A stretch of 64,000 nt of DNA from Silurus meridionalis (GCF_014805685.1 NC_060886.1:19202608-19266607), one strand, 5' to 3'. Positions 39,954 through 64,000 are shown, counted from the stretch's first letter. Program-made: numbers and translations. Notes: generated from the letters alone by a model not told the origin.

Positions 39954-42900
39954 ATACCTGCATGGATCCGAGCAGAACAGGTGTATTGGGAGGGATGCTG
40001 ACTTGGAGCTGAGCATTTGAAGAATTTGCCATGTTCACTACCTTCAGCTGACTTTGTATAGAGGATGGGAAAACTGGCAGTGTTTTCTAAATATATATTA
40101 AAATTATATAAGCATGGTTTTTAAGAACGCAAAACACACTGTATGTGTTTTTAAGTACAAGACATCCAACACAAAGCTTGCATCAACTCAGTACTTGCTA
40201 ATGGCTGTCAGTTTAACACTCACATCAATCTGAATCTGGACCAGAGCTGCAGACACAAAAGCCATTGCAGCCAAGAACATCCCAACGGTCATTCTCTTTA
40301 AAGGGCTGTGGGAAAAGTTCAAAAATGTACAATACAGGCCAAAAGCTAAGACAGTAACAAGGTAAATTCTATATTCGTTAAAACTAGGAGTTCTGTACTT
40401 TGTTTTCTCAGTGAGAACCCTTCAATGTTCTGTGTACAACCCTACAACAAAAAGGTGCCTTTCCAGAAAAAGTAAACCATTGGCCATTAACGATAATAAC
40501 AATTCCTTTAAAAAGTGTACATTACACTATTACATTATATTATTAGTTTGAAGACAAGGCTCTTACGTGAAGTTGAAGCCACACTTCCTGATGAGGGGAT
40601 ACACAAATCTGTCCATGATGGGCACCAATGTGAGAATCAAAATAGGGTTCACAGTCTGCACAGGAAAAAGAAACTCATAACAATATATCATGCGTTCAGC
40701 GCAGTCACACCGTGTTCAAGTCTGATACAAAAATCAGCACTTACTTGCATCTGGTCTGGCTGCAGAATCAGTGTTCCCTGTAGAAACAAACAACAATAAA
40801 ACTTTGTCATTAAATGCTATAAAATGTAATACAGCTCCAGTATTTTATGATCTAAAGTTAGCTCTATTTAATACTATGAGTCTATACATTAAATGTGAAA
40901 TATTTATTTCAACAACTCACAAAGGTCCCATCCATGGTGGTGGCTTGGAGAGTCCAACGTGATCCCTATGTACCAAATCACACGTGCAATACTTTTAAGA
41001 GTTTATTCGTTTAATACACAAAGCATCATGACCAGAAGTAGTAAAAGCACCCAATTCTCTGCTAAGGTAAAGATTTAATTACTCATCTAAAGTAATATTT
41101 TTTGTAAAGTTGAAGTACAGCTTCATATTCTTCATTCAAGATTGAGTAGAAAAGTAGAACTCTTCAGTGTTCTTAAAGCACTAAGAAACTCTCTTTCGGT
41201 TCCCTGGTGGTCTTGTGGTTAGGATGCGGCGCTCTCACCGCTGGAGAGGGTTGCGTAAGGAAGGGCATCCAGCGTAAAAACATGCTTGTTTGATTTGTTA
41301 GATTTTTTTAACACACATTAAGTTACTGCTTGCAAAATAACACCATTAATCAGGATTGTGTGGAAAAATGCTAAGGCTAACTATCAACAGTTGGATTCCT
41401 CTCAAAGTTTAGCTAGCTAAACTAAATGGCAAAAACTAGCAGTCACAATACAGTTAGCCGTGAAAAATAACAAAGTGTACGTAGAAAAAGTGTGCAGTGA
41501 TCTCATTTTTATTGTTTAATTGTTCATTTGGTACTTAGGAATTCAGATGTCTGATGATGATTGTATGTGACTAAATGAAATGATGAAATATGTGATAAAA
41601 GGGGAAATTTAGTGCTAAGTTAAAATGAGTATATGTAGAAAATGTATATAGTAGTATATTAGTATATTGAATTAAATATCAAATAATTACAGATACTACA
41701 AACTCTGATTTAAGTAAAGTAAATAAGTGAATGCCAGTGAGGTTGTTAGTGTTACCTTTTGGTCAAATAGAGTCCAGAACATTGGGAGAGGAATATAGAG
41801 GAACAGAACTCTGAGCACCATCTTAATTTGAACAATGAGGAGTTTCTGTAGCACACAGGGAAGAGTGTCACACAATAAACCATGTATATAAGAAAATAGT
41901 GGTGATTTTAAACGTAATGAACAACATAATTAACAAAATGCAATGAAAAAGGGAGTTTAGTTCATTCCTGTAGCAGGTCCTGAAGTATTTACTACAGCAT
42001 TTGAAATCAAATGTACTTTATTTATTAAAGAATCATTTGTCATACTACTTATCAGTTGATAGTTACATTTATGTTGCTTTACCTCTGACTTTAACTTGCT
42101 AACACTAGAGACTTCTTACTGAAATGCTAAGTAAACATCTCACAAAAAGCATGCTCACATTAACATTACATGTTTTAACCATTTAAGTTCTGATTGATCT
42201 GTTTATGTAGAACATCTGTAACACAGTTCCTCTTATAGTGTTACTATACCAAATGCATTAGTTAATTTAGAACAAATGCAATAACCTTTCCAAATCAGAA
42301 CTGAGGAGTCAGCAGAGCTCAACAGAACATACAGCACAGTATGAAAGTAAGGACAGAAAAGGACAGAAAGGAAAATGAGGGTAACTTACATCATATTTCT
42401 CATTAGCCCAGTCCATCCAGTGTTCTCTTTTTGGGTATTTACTGCTCCTGTGTCTAAAACGGTTCTTAATAGCAAACTAGGAAGAGAAAATAGATAGTTG
42501 GTTCAACATTCAGGATACAAAATCTAAATATTTAAGAATTTCTGAAACCCAGTCTTTTAAAGCTGGCAAGGAAAAGGTGATGCTAGTAATACAAACAGAG
42601 TGATATCAAACTTACCCCAATGCATTTACACACATCCAGCATTATGTTGCCTTTGGGTGCAGCTTTAACGTACATACTACTACCAGCGATAAACACCACT
42701 GCGGAAATTCAGAACACACATGTTCCTTTTTTTTATATGCTTGTTCACAAAAAACTACTCTGGAGACAACATTTACAAGATAACAATTATTGTGAATTAT
42801 CAATCAGTGCAGAATGATGCTGTGACCTCTATGATTCAGATTCTATAGGCCTCTGCCAAAAAGAAAACAAACGTTATATATTTGTTTAATCAGACTTAAG

Positions 42901-45267
42901 AACTCACCCAGAGAGACCACCATAAGGGCTGCAGGAACACCAAAAGCCAGCGGGTAGCATTTCTGTGTACTGTAAATACCACACTCCTGACCTGTTCGCC
43001 AGTTTGCACAAACACACAAATAACAGCAAAGTCAGTAAACTCATTTTAATGCTTATTTTGTACACCTGGGATGTGAAAGTGTTATACCTCGGAGTATGGG
43101 GGTGATGAGAGTGGAGAGGAGACTGCCAGCATTAATACACAGGTAGAATACAGAGAAGAATGTACTTCGCTGCTTTGTCTGCAAAAAAACAAACAAATGA
43201 CATGAAAGAAGAGATGAAGTTTATTTAGTATCTACTTAAAATACAATTACAGCTTCATAAATAAGTACAGATTAAATCTTTACATATACAGTATAAAAAA
43301 ATGTGTGTATTAGTGGTCACACCTGATGGTCCTCAAACTGATCTCCTCCAAATGCAGACACACAGGGTTTAATGCCACCTGTACCAAGAGCGATGAGGAT
43401 CAGCCCTAACATAGCCAGTGTGCTACAACAGGAAAAGAAAAGTAATAAGATAAATAAATAATAGTAATAATTTAGTAAATACTAATTAAAAAGGCTACAA
43501 TGATACAAATGGTGTTAATGGGAAGCTTACACATGCACTGTCATATTATCTGGCGTGCCGTCTCTGTCACTGTCGGTGATGTCTTGAATAGCACTGACTG
43601 CCATGGTGACCTGACCGATGGCATACACAATGGACAGGTAGATGATAGTTCTGCATAGAGAACAGATTGGAAATGCTTTCACTACTTGTTGTTACATGGT
43701 CAGTTTTAATGCACCCTGGGTTTATTAACAAAGTCCCAATCCCACAAAAGCACTCACTTAAACTTTCCCAGCCATGAATCAGCCACAATGGCACCTAATA
43801 TGGGTGTCAGGTAGCACAGTGCCACGAAAGCATGATAGATGGATGTTGCGAGATCATCGTCCCAGTGCAGGAAGTACCTGAAGTACAATACCAGCACCGC
43901 TGGGGAAAACACACACAATCAAACGTTCGTCTTACTATACTGTCTGAGTGACATAAATTAGAGCCCCAAACAAATGTTCCCACAAGACCACTGTAATCTT
44001 TTACAGTGCATCTGGAAAGTATTTACAGCACTTCACTTTTACCACATTTTGTTGTTCTTATTCCAAAGTGGATTAAATTCATTATTTCCCTCAAAATCCT
44101 ACAAACAATACCCCATAATGACAACATAAAATAGGTTTGTTAAAAATGTTTGCAAATGTATAAAAAAAAAAAAAATAAAGTAATCACATGTACATAAGTA
44201 TACACAGCCTTTGCCATGGCATTTAAAATTGAGCTCAGGTGCATCTTGTTTCCACTGATCATCCTTGAGATGTTTCTACAACTAGATTGCCAAGCATCAT
44301 ATCTGGAGGAAACCAGGCACCGCTCATCACCTAGCCAATACCACCTCTACAGTGAAGCATGGTGGTGGCAGCATAATGCTGTGGGGATGTTTTCAGCGGC
44401 AGGAACTGGGAGACTAGTCAGGATTAAGGGAAAGATGAATGCAGCAATGTACAAAGACATCCTTGATGAAAACCTGCTCCAGAGGGGCTCTGGACCTCAG
44501 ACTGGGGAGACCGTACATCTTCCAACAGGACAACGACCCTAAGCACACGATAGCCAAGATAACAGAGGAGTGGCTACAGGACAACTCTGTGAATGTCTTT
44601 AAGTGGCCCAGCCACTTAATGGCTGTGCATCCAAAATGGTATGCTCCCAATCCAATCTGATAGAGCTTGAGAGGTTCTGCAAAGAACAACGGGAGAAACT
44701 GGCCAAAAATAGGTGTGCCAAGCTTGTAGCATCATATTCACAAAGACTTGAGGCTGTAATTGGTGCCAAAAGTGCTTCAACAAAGTATTGCGCAAAGGCA
44801 GTGAATACTTTTTCATATTTTTAATTCATTTGCAAAGTTTTCAAACACACTTCTTTCACGTTGTTATTATGGGGTATTGTTTGTAGGATTTCGAGGGAAA
44901 TCATTAATTTAATCCGTTTTGGAATAGGACTGTAACATAACAAAATATGGGAAAAGTAAAGCGCTGTGAATACTTTCCAGATGCACAGCAAATCAAAGAT
45001 ATAAAAACAAGCCCCCTCACAGACCCACTCCTGTTTACTTATACTGCGATTTTGTGCAAGTAAATCAACAATTATTTTGATATATTGTGATTTAATAATA
45101 AATTGTTATTATCACTTAAAACTATATTAATACTCCAAACTGCACTGCAGGTTTTGCAGTTCTCTTACCACGCATTCCATAGTAGGAGAATCTCTCACAG
45201 AACTCGTTGACAACGATGAAAAATATACTGACTGGATAATCACAGCATTCCACGCTCTGCTCACACA

Positions 45268-45324
<57 letters not shown>

Positions 45325-46369
45325 TTGTACAAATATTATTTTATTGCATTTAATATGGCAATAACTTTGCCATTGCTAATATAACTGTTTTTTAATGCCA
45401 ACCTGCTGCATTATATATTTTTAAATTTTGCAAATTATATATGTGCTCAAAAAGTAAGTGAAAGTAAAATGTCCAACACTGCTCCTGAAATCCCCCTGAT
45501 CTGCACATTTCAGTCTTTTCTCTGCTCTAAACCTGAATCTTTCTTTAGAGCAGGAAAAACTAAAAACTAAAATGTGCTAAAATGTGCAGCACAGCATCTA
45601 CTGTATTTCCAGGAGCAGGTTTGATAGCTTGAGTTGTAAATGAATATATGTTGCCCAGCAGATGGCAGCTCAGTCCATGATATCTGTGGATTCTTTAAAA
45701 GATCTTCAAAAGCTCTGCAGAGACTCCCTTCCATCCCAAAATTTCTGGTGAGCCAAAGATTCAATGTGCTTTCAAAACGATTGATTTACTTACTATGTTT
45801 ATGTAAATCCAAACAGTGAAGCAAACCTGATTATTTGTATAAGCACTCTATAGCTATGAAACTTAAAATGCTTCCTTTTGTAATTACTTTATGTGTATAA
45901 GTTAAGCAATAAATGATGCTCCAGGTTTAATGTGTAATTTCATTTAGTGCACTTACAATATGTCTATAAATGATCCTTATTGCAATTTTCATCAATAATT
46001 TTTTTAATAGAAATATCAATCTGTCTACATTTATTTGCTGCGGCTCTACTGGTTTAGGTTAGTCACAGTCTTAAACATCGGAGTAAACACAATAGCCACA
46101 TTAAAAAAAACAAAGAAAAGGAGAAAGAATATGTAAAATGAGGGGAAAATGATCTACTGCATATTTATGAGAATTAGAATCTGTTCCAATAGTTTCAGCA
46201 ACAGCACTGTTCTGACCTTTTTTGATTTCTTATCACCGTTCTTCTCTGTGTCTGTCAAATCAATAAAAATTGATCCACATCAGTATAAAAGCATCAAATA
46301 CATTGCAAATATTAAAATAATGAAGTCATAATGATACATAAAACAGTGATACACGGTCTTACCCGACAT
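36461..46369 (-). CDS. slc15a1: Solute carrier 15A1, PepT1 proton-coupled oligopeptide transporter
   Basis: Apical intestinal symporter of di/tripeptides with protons. Exons 5' to 3': 46369-46363, 46251-46217, 45256-45169, 43899-43758, 43650-43531, 43422-43323, 43178-43088, 42991-42908, 42698-42616, 42476-42390, 41845-41756, 40965-40921, 40777-40745, 40655-40567, 40305-40224, 40086-39958, 39450-39307, 38592-38546, 38403-38308, 38207-38102, 37312-37175, 36959-36852, 36691-36461. Sum 2175 nt (724 aa; human 708). Motifs: [11 protein letters not shown] at 31-41, H66 in TSIYHAF (human H57), a [20 protein letters not shown]2 signature, W303 in [11 protein letters not shown]598 in [10 protein letters not shown]. 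Twelve membrane segments are expected, with a large extracellular loop at about 392-590. All phases match. The start [14 protein letters not shown] is fish-like. SLC15A2 fits less well; the stk24/dock9 neighbourhood supports 15A1. Confidence 0.96.
38102..40086 (-). CDS. slc15a1: slc15a1 exons for the extracellular domain
   Basis: Five exons (40086-39958, 39450-39307, 38592-38546, 38403-38308, 38207-38102) encode residues about 393-566, the loop between transmembrane segments 9 and 10. It is much less conserved than the membrane core but keeps the KTLPVFP start and DYMTFD and FTITDG islands. Potential N-glycosylation sequons include NIT, NVS and NWT. Confidence 0.9.
39894..39951. repeat. TG microsatellite (CA on the slc15a1 strand)
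   Basis: About 28 dinucleotide units. On the transcript strand the donor of exon 40086-39958 reads GTATAGC and then runs straight into CA repeats. Confidence 0.97.
41200..41285 (+). mobile_element. tRNA-Glu-derived SINE fragment
   Basis: Bases 41200-41240 match the 5' half of vertebrate tRNA-Glu(CTC) with about two mismatches, including the A-box and the CTC anticodon loop (cgctctcacc). The 3' half of the tRNA is missing. Instead it joins tgcgtaaggaagggcatcca, a typical fish repeat segment. It is a retroposed chimera in a slc15a1 intron and not a functional tRNA gene. Confidence 0.75.
44003..44987 (+). mobile_element. Internally deleted Tc1-like transposon with both ends
   Basis: Left end acagtgcatctggaaagtat and right end tactttccagatgcac form inverted repeats that continue for well over 100 bp (for example the 'aataccccataatgacaaca' block and its complement near 44870). 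A retained transposase C-terminal half reads [24 protein letters not shown] frames and [18 protein letters not shown]. The 5' half of the transposase is deleted at about 44290, and several stops occur. It sits in the slc15a1 intron 43900-45168. Confidence 0.93.
45267..45322. repeat. CA microsatellite at a slc15a1 splice acceptor
   Basis: About 26 CA units. On the transcript strand they are UG repeats ending about 10 nt before the AGCAG acceptor of the third coding exon (45256-45169). Confidence 0.97.
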
Positions 46370-46500
46370 GGCTGCGTGTGTAACCTGCTGAGTGGCAGTG
46401 GATGTAAAGACCTGTGTGTCTACAGAACCTGCAGTGTAAAGGTGAACCGTTTCTCATTCGATTGGACTGTGGCCCTGTTTATGAGCCCTTTTTCCAAACA
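46370..46500 (-). promoter_or_regulatory. slc15a1: Candidate slc15a1 proximal promoter
   Basis: On the minus strand, about 95 bp before the ATG, lies a CCAAT box (plus-strand attgg 46461-46465). About 110 bp before it is a CATAAA element (plus tttatg 46478-46483), which could act as a TATA-like box or as a CDX2-type TTTAT site. CDX2 is known to regulate mammalian PepT1. Assignment is by eye only. Confidence 0.35.
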
Positions 46501-47084
46501 TACAAATACAGGCAGTGAATGAGGGAGTGAGAGATAGAATACTTAATAAATATATCTATATATTTTGATTTCTCACAAAAATTTTTTATAATACATCTCT
46601 GCATTTAAACAAATTCCAGAGATGTTTCAACTAACAAAATAAATATATTAGATGAAATAAGTGAAAGAGAAAAGAAATAAAAAGTAAAAATAAAAGAAGG
46701 TCCAAGCTTTTGTAAAGAAAAGGTGAGGTACTTTGAAGTAATGCAAAACTAGAGAAACAGCAGTTAAAAAAAAGTTTATATCACAACATGTGTTATGGTG
46801 TTTACATGTTTTATAGAAGGCTGAACTTTTCCATAAAAACACAAAAGATATTACTGAGCTTATCAGGTCCCATGCATATTTTATCTAGTGGGTGTTGGAA
46901 GGATGAAGAAAGATTTTTTTCCTATCAGCTGGCCTCAGGTAAAGTAAGAGAGGGAATACGAGAGCATGAAACGGAGACAAAACCAAATGGGCAGAGAAAG
47001 TTAAATAAAGATCCACACTGTCTAATGGAAATTTTTATAATTGTGATAACGGCAACATATTTTCCAATTACCTGTCTAGAGCCC
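46500..47084. other. Intergenic DNA between slc15a1 and dock9
   Basis: No gene or element recognised. A plus-strand frame at 46788-47096 has no supportable homology. Confidence 0.4.
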
Positions 47085-48010
47085 CCCACTCTGTGAACAG
47101 CCTGCACCTGGCCAACAGCCTGAACAAGTACTACTGCTGCTTTGAAAGACAGTGGGACAGACCCCCTCCTACAGTTACATACTTAGATTACCCACACAGC
47201 GCCAACTTCCCCCACACCCCTCACACCTCTCACCATCAAAGAGGAAGATGTGAATAGATGTAAAAAGACTGTTTAAACGTCTGAACCCGCAAGGCTACAG
47301 ACCCAGACTCTGTCTCCCCCTCCACCCTGAAAAACTTGCCACTTAACTGTCCTTAGTGTTCACAGACATTTTTAATGCCATGTGCCAGCCTGCTTTAAGA
47401 CCTCAGCAATTGTCCCAGTCCCCAAAAAGACAAGGACATTAGACTTTCTCCTGGATCCACTACAGTACACCTACAGATACTACAGATCTCTAGATCTCTA
47501 GACAATGCCGTGAACATGGCCCTTCACTTCATCCTTCAACATCTCGACTCCCCAAGATCCTATACCAGGAAACTGTTGATAGACTTCAGCTCTGCTCAGA
47601 GACCAGCTCTCCCTGCTAAATTTGCCTGACACTTTCCGGTGACATCTGTCGAGTCCTTCTGCTTCCTAGGCACCACCATTACCCAGGAGCACAAGTGGGA
47701 GCAGAACATAAGCTCCTTCACCATGTTGTTGGTGAACTTCTACACTGCCATCATCGAATCTATCCTCACACCTTCATCACGGTCTGGTTTGCTGCAGCTA
47801 CAGCCAGAGACAAGGCCAAGCTGCAGCGTGTCATGCGCTCTGCTGAGAATGTGATCCAGGAGCTGTACATCTCCAGGATCCGAAGACATGCAGCCGACCC
47901 TGACACTTATCCTGGAAACTAACTCTTTCAGTCCTTCCCCTCCTTCCCCAAGAGGTTTCGGTCCATCAGGACCAGGACCCACGCCCCCTACAAAATCTTA
48001 GTCACTTTCA
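47085..48010 (+). mobile_element. Degraded non-LTR retrotransposon reverse transcriptase
   Basis: Fragments read as a jockey/L2/CR1-type reverse transcriptase. They include a PDSVSPSTLKNL-like segment, a DNAVNMALHFILQHLDSP segment, then VESFCFLGTTITQEHKW, FYTAIIESIL, and a terminal KLQRVMRSAENVIQELY. The order matches the family, but large internal deletions, stops and frameshifts separate the pieces. No target duplication was identified. Confidence 0.8.
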
Positions 48011-48169
48011 TATTCTTTTCATGCAAACTCACACGTCTGTATACAATATTTATTTCATTTTACATTGTGTACATACTTCATGTCTGAATATATGACAGTC
48101 ACTTTTTACTTTTACATTCTAAATTGCACAACTTTTGACACAAATGCAAAGCCACCTTCTGTATACAGT

Positions 48170-49245
48170 ATTCATTTAATTTATTATACTTTATTTAAAA
48201 ACTGTTTATTTAAAAACTGTCCAGAATGCAGCAGAATGAGTTCTCACAAGGTCGGGAAAATATGACCATATAACACTAAATGGTTTAGCTCCCATGTATC
48301 TCTCCAGTCTTTTAACACACTACAATCCATCTCACTCTGAGATCTCAAAACTCTGGACTTCTAGTAGTTTCTAGAACAGCAAAGTCCACTAAAGGTGGTA
48401 GAGCATTCTCACATTTAGCTCCTAAACTTTGGAATAGTCTTCCTAACAGTGTACAGAGCTCAGACACACTCTCCCAGTTTAATCACAGATTAAACACTTA
48501 TCTTTTAAGCAAGGCCTACACATAACACATATCACATCATAACCTTGTGCTCCAGGACATCTGATCAAATGCCCATTATCAACTTGTGCTTGTTAATATC
48601 ATGAACAGCAGCTACGCTAATTTCTCTCCACTGCTTCTCTTTTTCTACCCATCCCGAGGCTTCCTGAGGTTGCGCCAGCTCCAGTCACATCCCACCTCAT
48701 GAAGATTATGGAATTTTAAAGAAGTAGATGCCGAGCTCGCGAGCAACCCGAACCATCTAGAGACGTACCAGCGACCTTTTGGATTCCACTTCATGTAGAG
48801 TTTGGACATTGGACCTCTTTGAGTGTTTAAAGGCTCTAGCATGGAGAAGCTGGTGTTGAAAATGTTGAGCTATTTAATGAGTTGCTCAGTAGCTCCTGGT
48901 TCCATAACAACAACTGACTTTATAAGACTGTAGAAAGGACATTATTCACAATCTTACATTCCGGTGCTCATGTTAGTTCTCACTCTCCAGTGTTTTGTAT
49001 TGTTTTTATGATTTATAATCACACTCTTGATATCACCCAAATAAGGATGAGTTCCACTTTGAGTCTGTTTCATCTCAAGGTTTCTTCCTCATAACATCTA
49101 AGAGAGTTTTTCCTTGCCACAGTCACCATGGATGCTCATCAGGAATAAATACACATTGTTCACCTTAACTGTTAAATTCTGTAATGCTGCTTTGAGACAA
49201 TGTCTGTTGTGAAAAGCGCTATACAAATAAACTTGACAAAGACAA
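48170..49245 (+). mobile_element. L2-like LINE 3' end
   Basis: The 5' part reads in pieces as the C-terminal reverse transcriptase region, beginning near NCPECSRMSSHKVGK and continuing through an LNGLAPMYLSSL segment. A long 3'UTR follows and ends with gctgctttgagacaatgtct and cgctatacaaataaa. Stops are frequent. The 3' end is shared with the fragment at 30175-30480. Confidence 0.75.
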
Positions 49246-49559
49246 ATTCCTGCTCTTTGCTGAACCCTTTGTTGTACCTGGCAATAAAACTTTCTGATTC
49301 TAAATATTTTTCTGATTCTCACATTCAGGGTCAATGTTCAGGCAGATATGAATTTCTTACTCTAAATGCACATTGCAAAAAAAAACAAACTAATGCTATA
49401 TGTAGTTGAATAATAGACTTGTTTATGACCATCAGCAATGCAGAGAATTTTAAAGAAATGTAATTTTAATGTTGAATCAGAATATTACAATCAACAACTA
49501 TAACACTGTCAAACTATAAATATTTTTAAATGGTAAACAAAAAACAAGAAAACAATTTT
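49246..49559. other. Short intergenic interval
   Basis: AT-rich sequence between the LINE tail and the dock9 3' end; nothing recognised. Confidence 0.4.
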
Positions 49560-50383
49560 AAAATAGTAAAATTTATTTAAAACAAGCAATAGGGAACATC
49601 AGATGTACAGTAGAACAGTGACTTCCTATTGAATAGAGTGGAAAAAAAAATCACCACTGTGAATATAAAAAGCATTTGATAAACATTTAAAGCAACACTA
49701 AATGTGGTAATGTGTCTGCTCCTTCACTGGCTCCTCTCCTCTGCTCTTTGGCAAGAAGGATCAACACCATGCTTACAGTGTATCAAACACAGCAAGAGCT
49801 CAGCTTGCTTCATATTGCACTCTGTTTCAGTATTTATACATATAATATCATGGCTTTAAGAATATCTCCAACTGAGACATTAAAGTGATTTGTGTCTGTG
49901 TGTTTGATGCCTAGGTTTCTAGCTTTCCATTATAGTTTTTTTCCTCCTATAAAACAAAGAAAAGCTAAGCTAAATTAAAATCAAGGAGGCCAAGCAGACC
50001 GTCTAAAAGACTTTTGAAACTGACATTCTGTACATACGCTATAACAGATCTTTAAGTTAGAAATGACAAACAATGAACAAGAAACAAACAGTAATAAAAA
50101 AAAAACACTTGGCAGATGATGGGGGTATAACATGTAAAAAGTCTCCACAGGAAACAGTAAATCAGATTCCCAGTTAGAATGGGATAGAAACTAATAAAAA
50201 ACTCTACTAATAGTAAACTGCTACTAATAGGGACACATATGGAGCAGAATTTCTCCACTGGGTTTTTGCAGAAACACAAGAACTGGAACAGAAGACCACA
50301 TTTTGCTGTTAAGATTTGTGTGTGAAAGCAGTCATATATGAAAAGTGAAAGACTGCATGGTTAAGATGAGTGCAGGGTGAAGC
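49560..50383 (-). other. dock9: dock9 3'UTR
   Basis: About 0.8 kb follows the dock9 stop. A plus-strand TTTATT at 49572-49577 gives AATAAA on the dock9 strand and is the likely poly(A) signal. Confidence 0.6.
49572..49577 (-). terminator. dock9: Poly(A) signal of dock9
   Basis: AATAAA on the minus strand, about 810 bp past the stop codon. Confidence 0.55.
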
Positions 50384-62863
<12,480 letters not shown>

Positions 62864-62934
62864 CTGAAACAGAGTTTTACATACTCATTGCACATTTGTA
62901 AAGAAAAAGAGACACAGAATATAAGAATACAAAA

Positions 62935-62936
<2 letters not shown>

Positions 62937-62990
<54 letters not shown>
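62937..62990. repeat. CA microsatellite in dock9 intron
   Basis: About 27 CA units; UG repeats on the transcript strand, about 75 nt upstream of the acceptor of exon 62863-62747. Confidence 0.97.
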
Positions 62991-62992
<2 letters not shown>

Positions 62993-63010
62993 TATATATT
63001 CTAATACATA

Positions 63011-63356
63011 TACAGTGGAACTCCGGTGTATGAGATTAATTAGTTCCTGAAACCCGCTCGTGTTCCTATATTCTCATACTCGCATGTTAATGTTCCCATA
63101 AGAATGAATGTAAAAGCAATTAATTAGCAATCAATTAGCGTTCCCAGACCTCAGGCGATCGCTTATGTCAGCCCTTAAAAATGTTTTATCCCCAATTTAC
63201 CACACAAATATACAAACATAAAAAATAATAAATGTAATAAATGATAAAAATAGAGAAATAAATAACATTTTGTTGTAAATGGAACCAAATGCGTCAAAAG
63301 AAATGCTTGTCTTCTTGAGGTACACCGAGGCACTCGTACCCCGGGGTTCCAGTGTA
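63011..63356. mobile_element. Mariner/Tigger-like MITE
   Basis: Ends tacagtggaactccggtgta and ctcgtaccccggggttccag with gtgta form inverted repeats of about 24 bp with a few mismatches, starting and ending at TA. The 346-bp interior is AT-rich and non-coding. Confidence 0.75.
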
Positions 63357-63539
63357 TACACATGTGTGCATGCCCTTCACAATTTTTGCCACCTCTGGTT
63401 AAGATGTGTTCTTAGGTTTCTAATAAATATATTTTTAAAACGATATAGAAAAAAAAAAAAGAGAAAAATCAAACCTTTCAGTATTACAATTATTCAGTAA
63501 AAAAAAAAATCCAACATTAAAAAATTTTGTTTTTTTGTT

Positions 63540-64000
63540 ACATGAATTATGTATACCACAATTATTGGCACCCCTGAACACTTCATGCTGCCCCCTTTTG
63601 CCAACAAGACAGCAGGTAATCTCCTCCTATAACATTTCACAAGATTGGAGAATACAGACAGAGGGATCTTTTACCATTCCTCTTTGAACAATCTTTCTAT
63701 ATCATCCAGAGTTCTGGGTCCTCTCTTATGCACTGTCCTCTTTAGCTCTCCCCACAGGTTTTCAATTAGGCTGAGTTTTGGGAACTGAGATGGCCATGGG
63801 TGGAGCTTGGTTTTGTGTCTGCTGAAACATTTTTGTCCACATTTTTGTGTAGATTTCGGCACACGTTTTGGGTCATTATCCTGCTGAAAGACACAATGAC
63901 GACCCATCTTCATCTTACTGACAGAGGCCATCAGGTTTTAATTAAAAATGTCCTGGTATTTTAAAGAGTTCATGATGTCATGCACCCTAACAAGGTTCCC
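63540..64000 (-). mobile_element. Tc1-like transposon fragment running off the window
   Basis: The minus strand reads as the C-terminal DDE region of a Tc1-like transposase: [19 protein letters not shown], then IENLWGELKRTVHKRGPRTL and a terminal LFKEEW. The conserved D (QQDND) and E (IENLW) positions are kept. The rest of the element lies beyond 64000 or is degraded toward 63540. Confidence 0.85.

Noticed and set aside
41200..41240. Functional tRNA-Glu gene
   Set aside because: The 3' half with T-arm, B-box and acceptor strand is missing.

Overview
This is vertebrate nuclear DNA and almost certainly teleost. The genes are split into short exons with GT-AG introns. The intergenic and intronic space is AT-rich and full of fish-type Tc1/mariner relics, tRNA-derived SINEs, L2-like LINE tails and long CA/TG/TA microsatellites. 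The order stk24 - slc15a1 - dock9 matches a known vertebrate block (human 13q32.3). I cannot name the species; a catfish-like or other otophysan fish is only a guess from repeat flavour.

Layout. (1) 1-5.2 kb: no gene, AT-rich, with inverted fragments of a Tc1-like transposon. (2) 5.2-15.6 kb, + strand: ino80d (INO80 complex subunit D), with a CpG-rich 5' end, a probable non-coding first exon, nine coding exons (946 aa) and a long 3'UTR. Its fifth coding intron has minor-spliceosome (U12-type) signals. (3) 15.75-34.2 kb, - strand: stk24 (MST3 Ste20 kinase, 432 aa), tail-to-tail with ino80d; the two poly(A) signals are about 220 bp apart. It has two alternative first coding exons and a 31-base terminal coding exon. 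(4) 34.7-35.9 kb: a cluster of Tc1/mariner pieces. (5) 36.2-46.4 kb, - strand: slc15a1 (PepT1 proton/oligopeptide transporter), complete in 23 coding exons, 724 aa. (6) 47.1-49.2 kb: two degraded non-LTR retrotransposon segments. (7) 49.55-62.9 kb, - strand: the 3' half of dock9 (Zizimin1, Cdc42 exchange factor), 22 constitutive exons coding 935 residues including the whole DHR-2 domain. The gene continues upstream to the right of the window. (8) 63.0-64.0 kb: a MITE and part of a Tc1-like transposase inside a dock9 intron.

Exon boundaries were set by hand from splice consensus, phase continuity and recalled human protein sequences; all four reading frames close without frameshift. The four genes are not functionally coupled; this is ordinary euchromatin. 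I found no previously undescribed multi-gene system. The observations most worth checking are the U12-type intron in ino80d, microsatellites lying directly against splice sites in three genes, candidate cassette, micro- and poison exons in dock9, a 43-bp insertion with a perfect 18-bp target duplication, and a Tc1 element bracketed by microsatellites and a 25-bp direct repeat.
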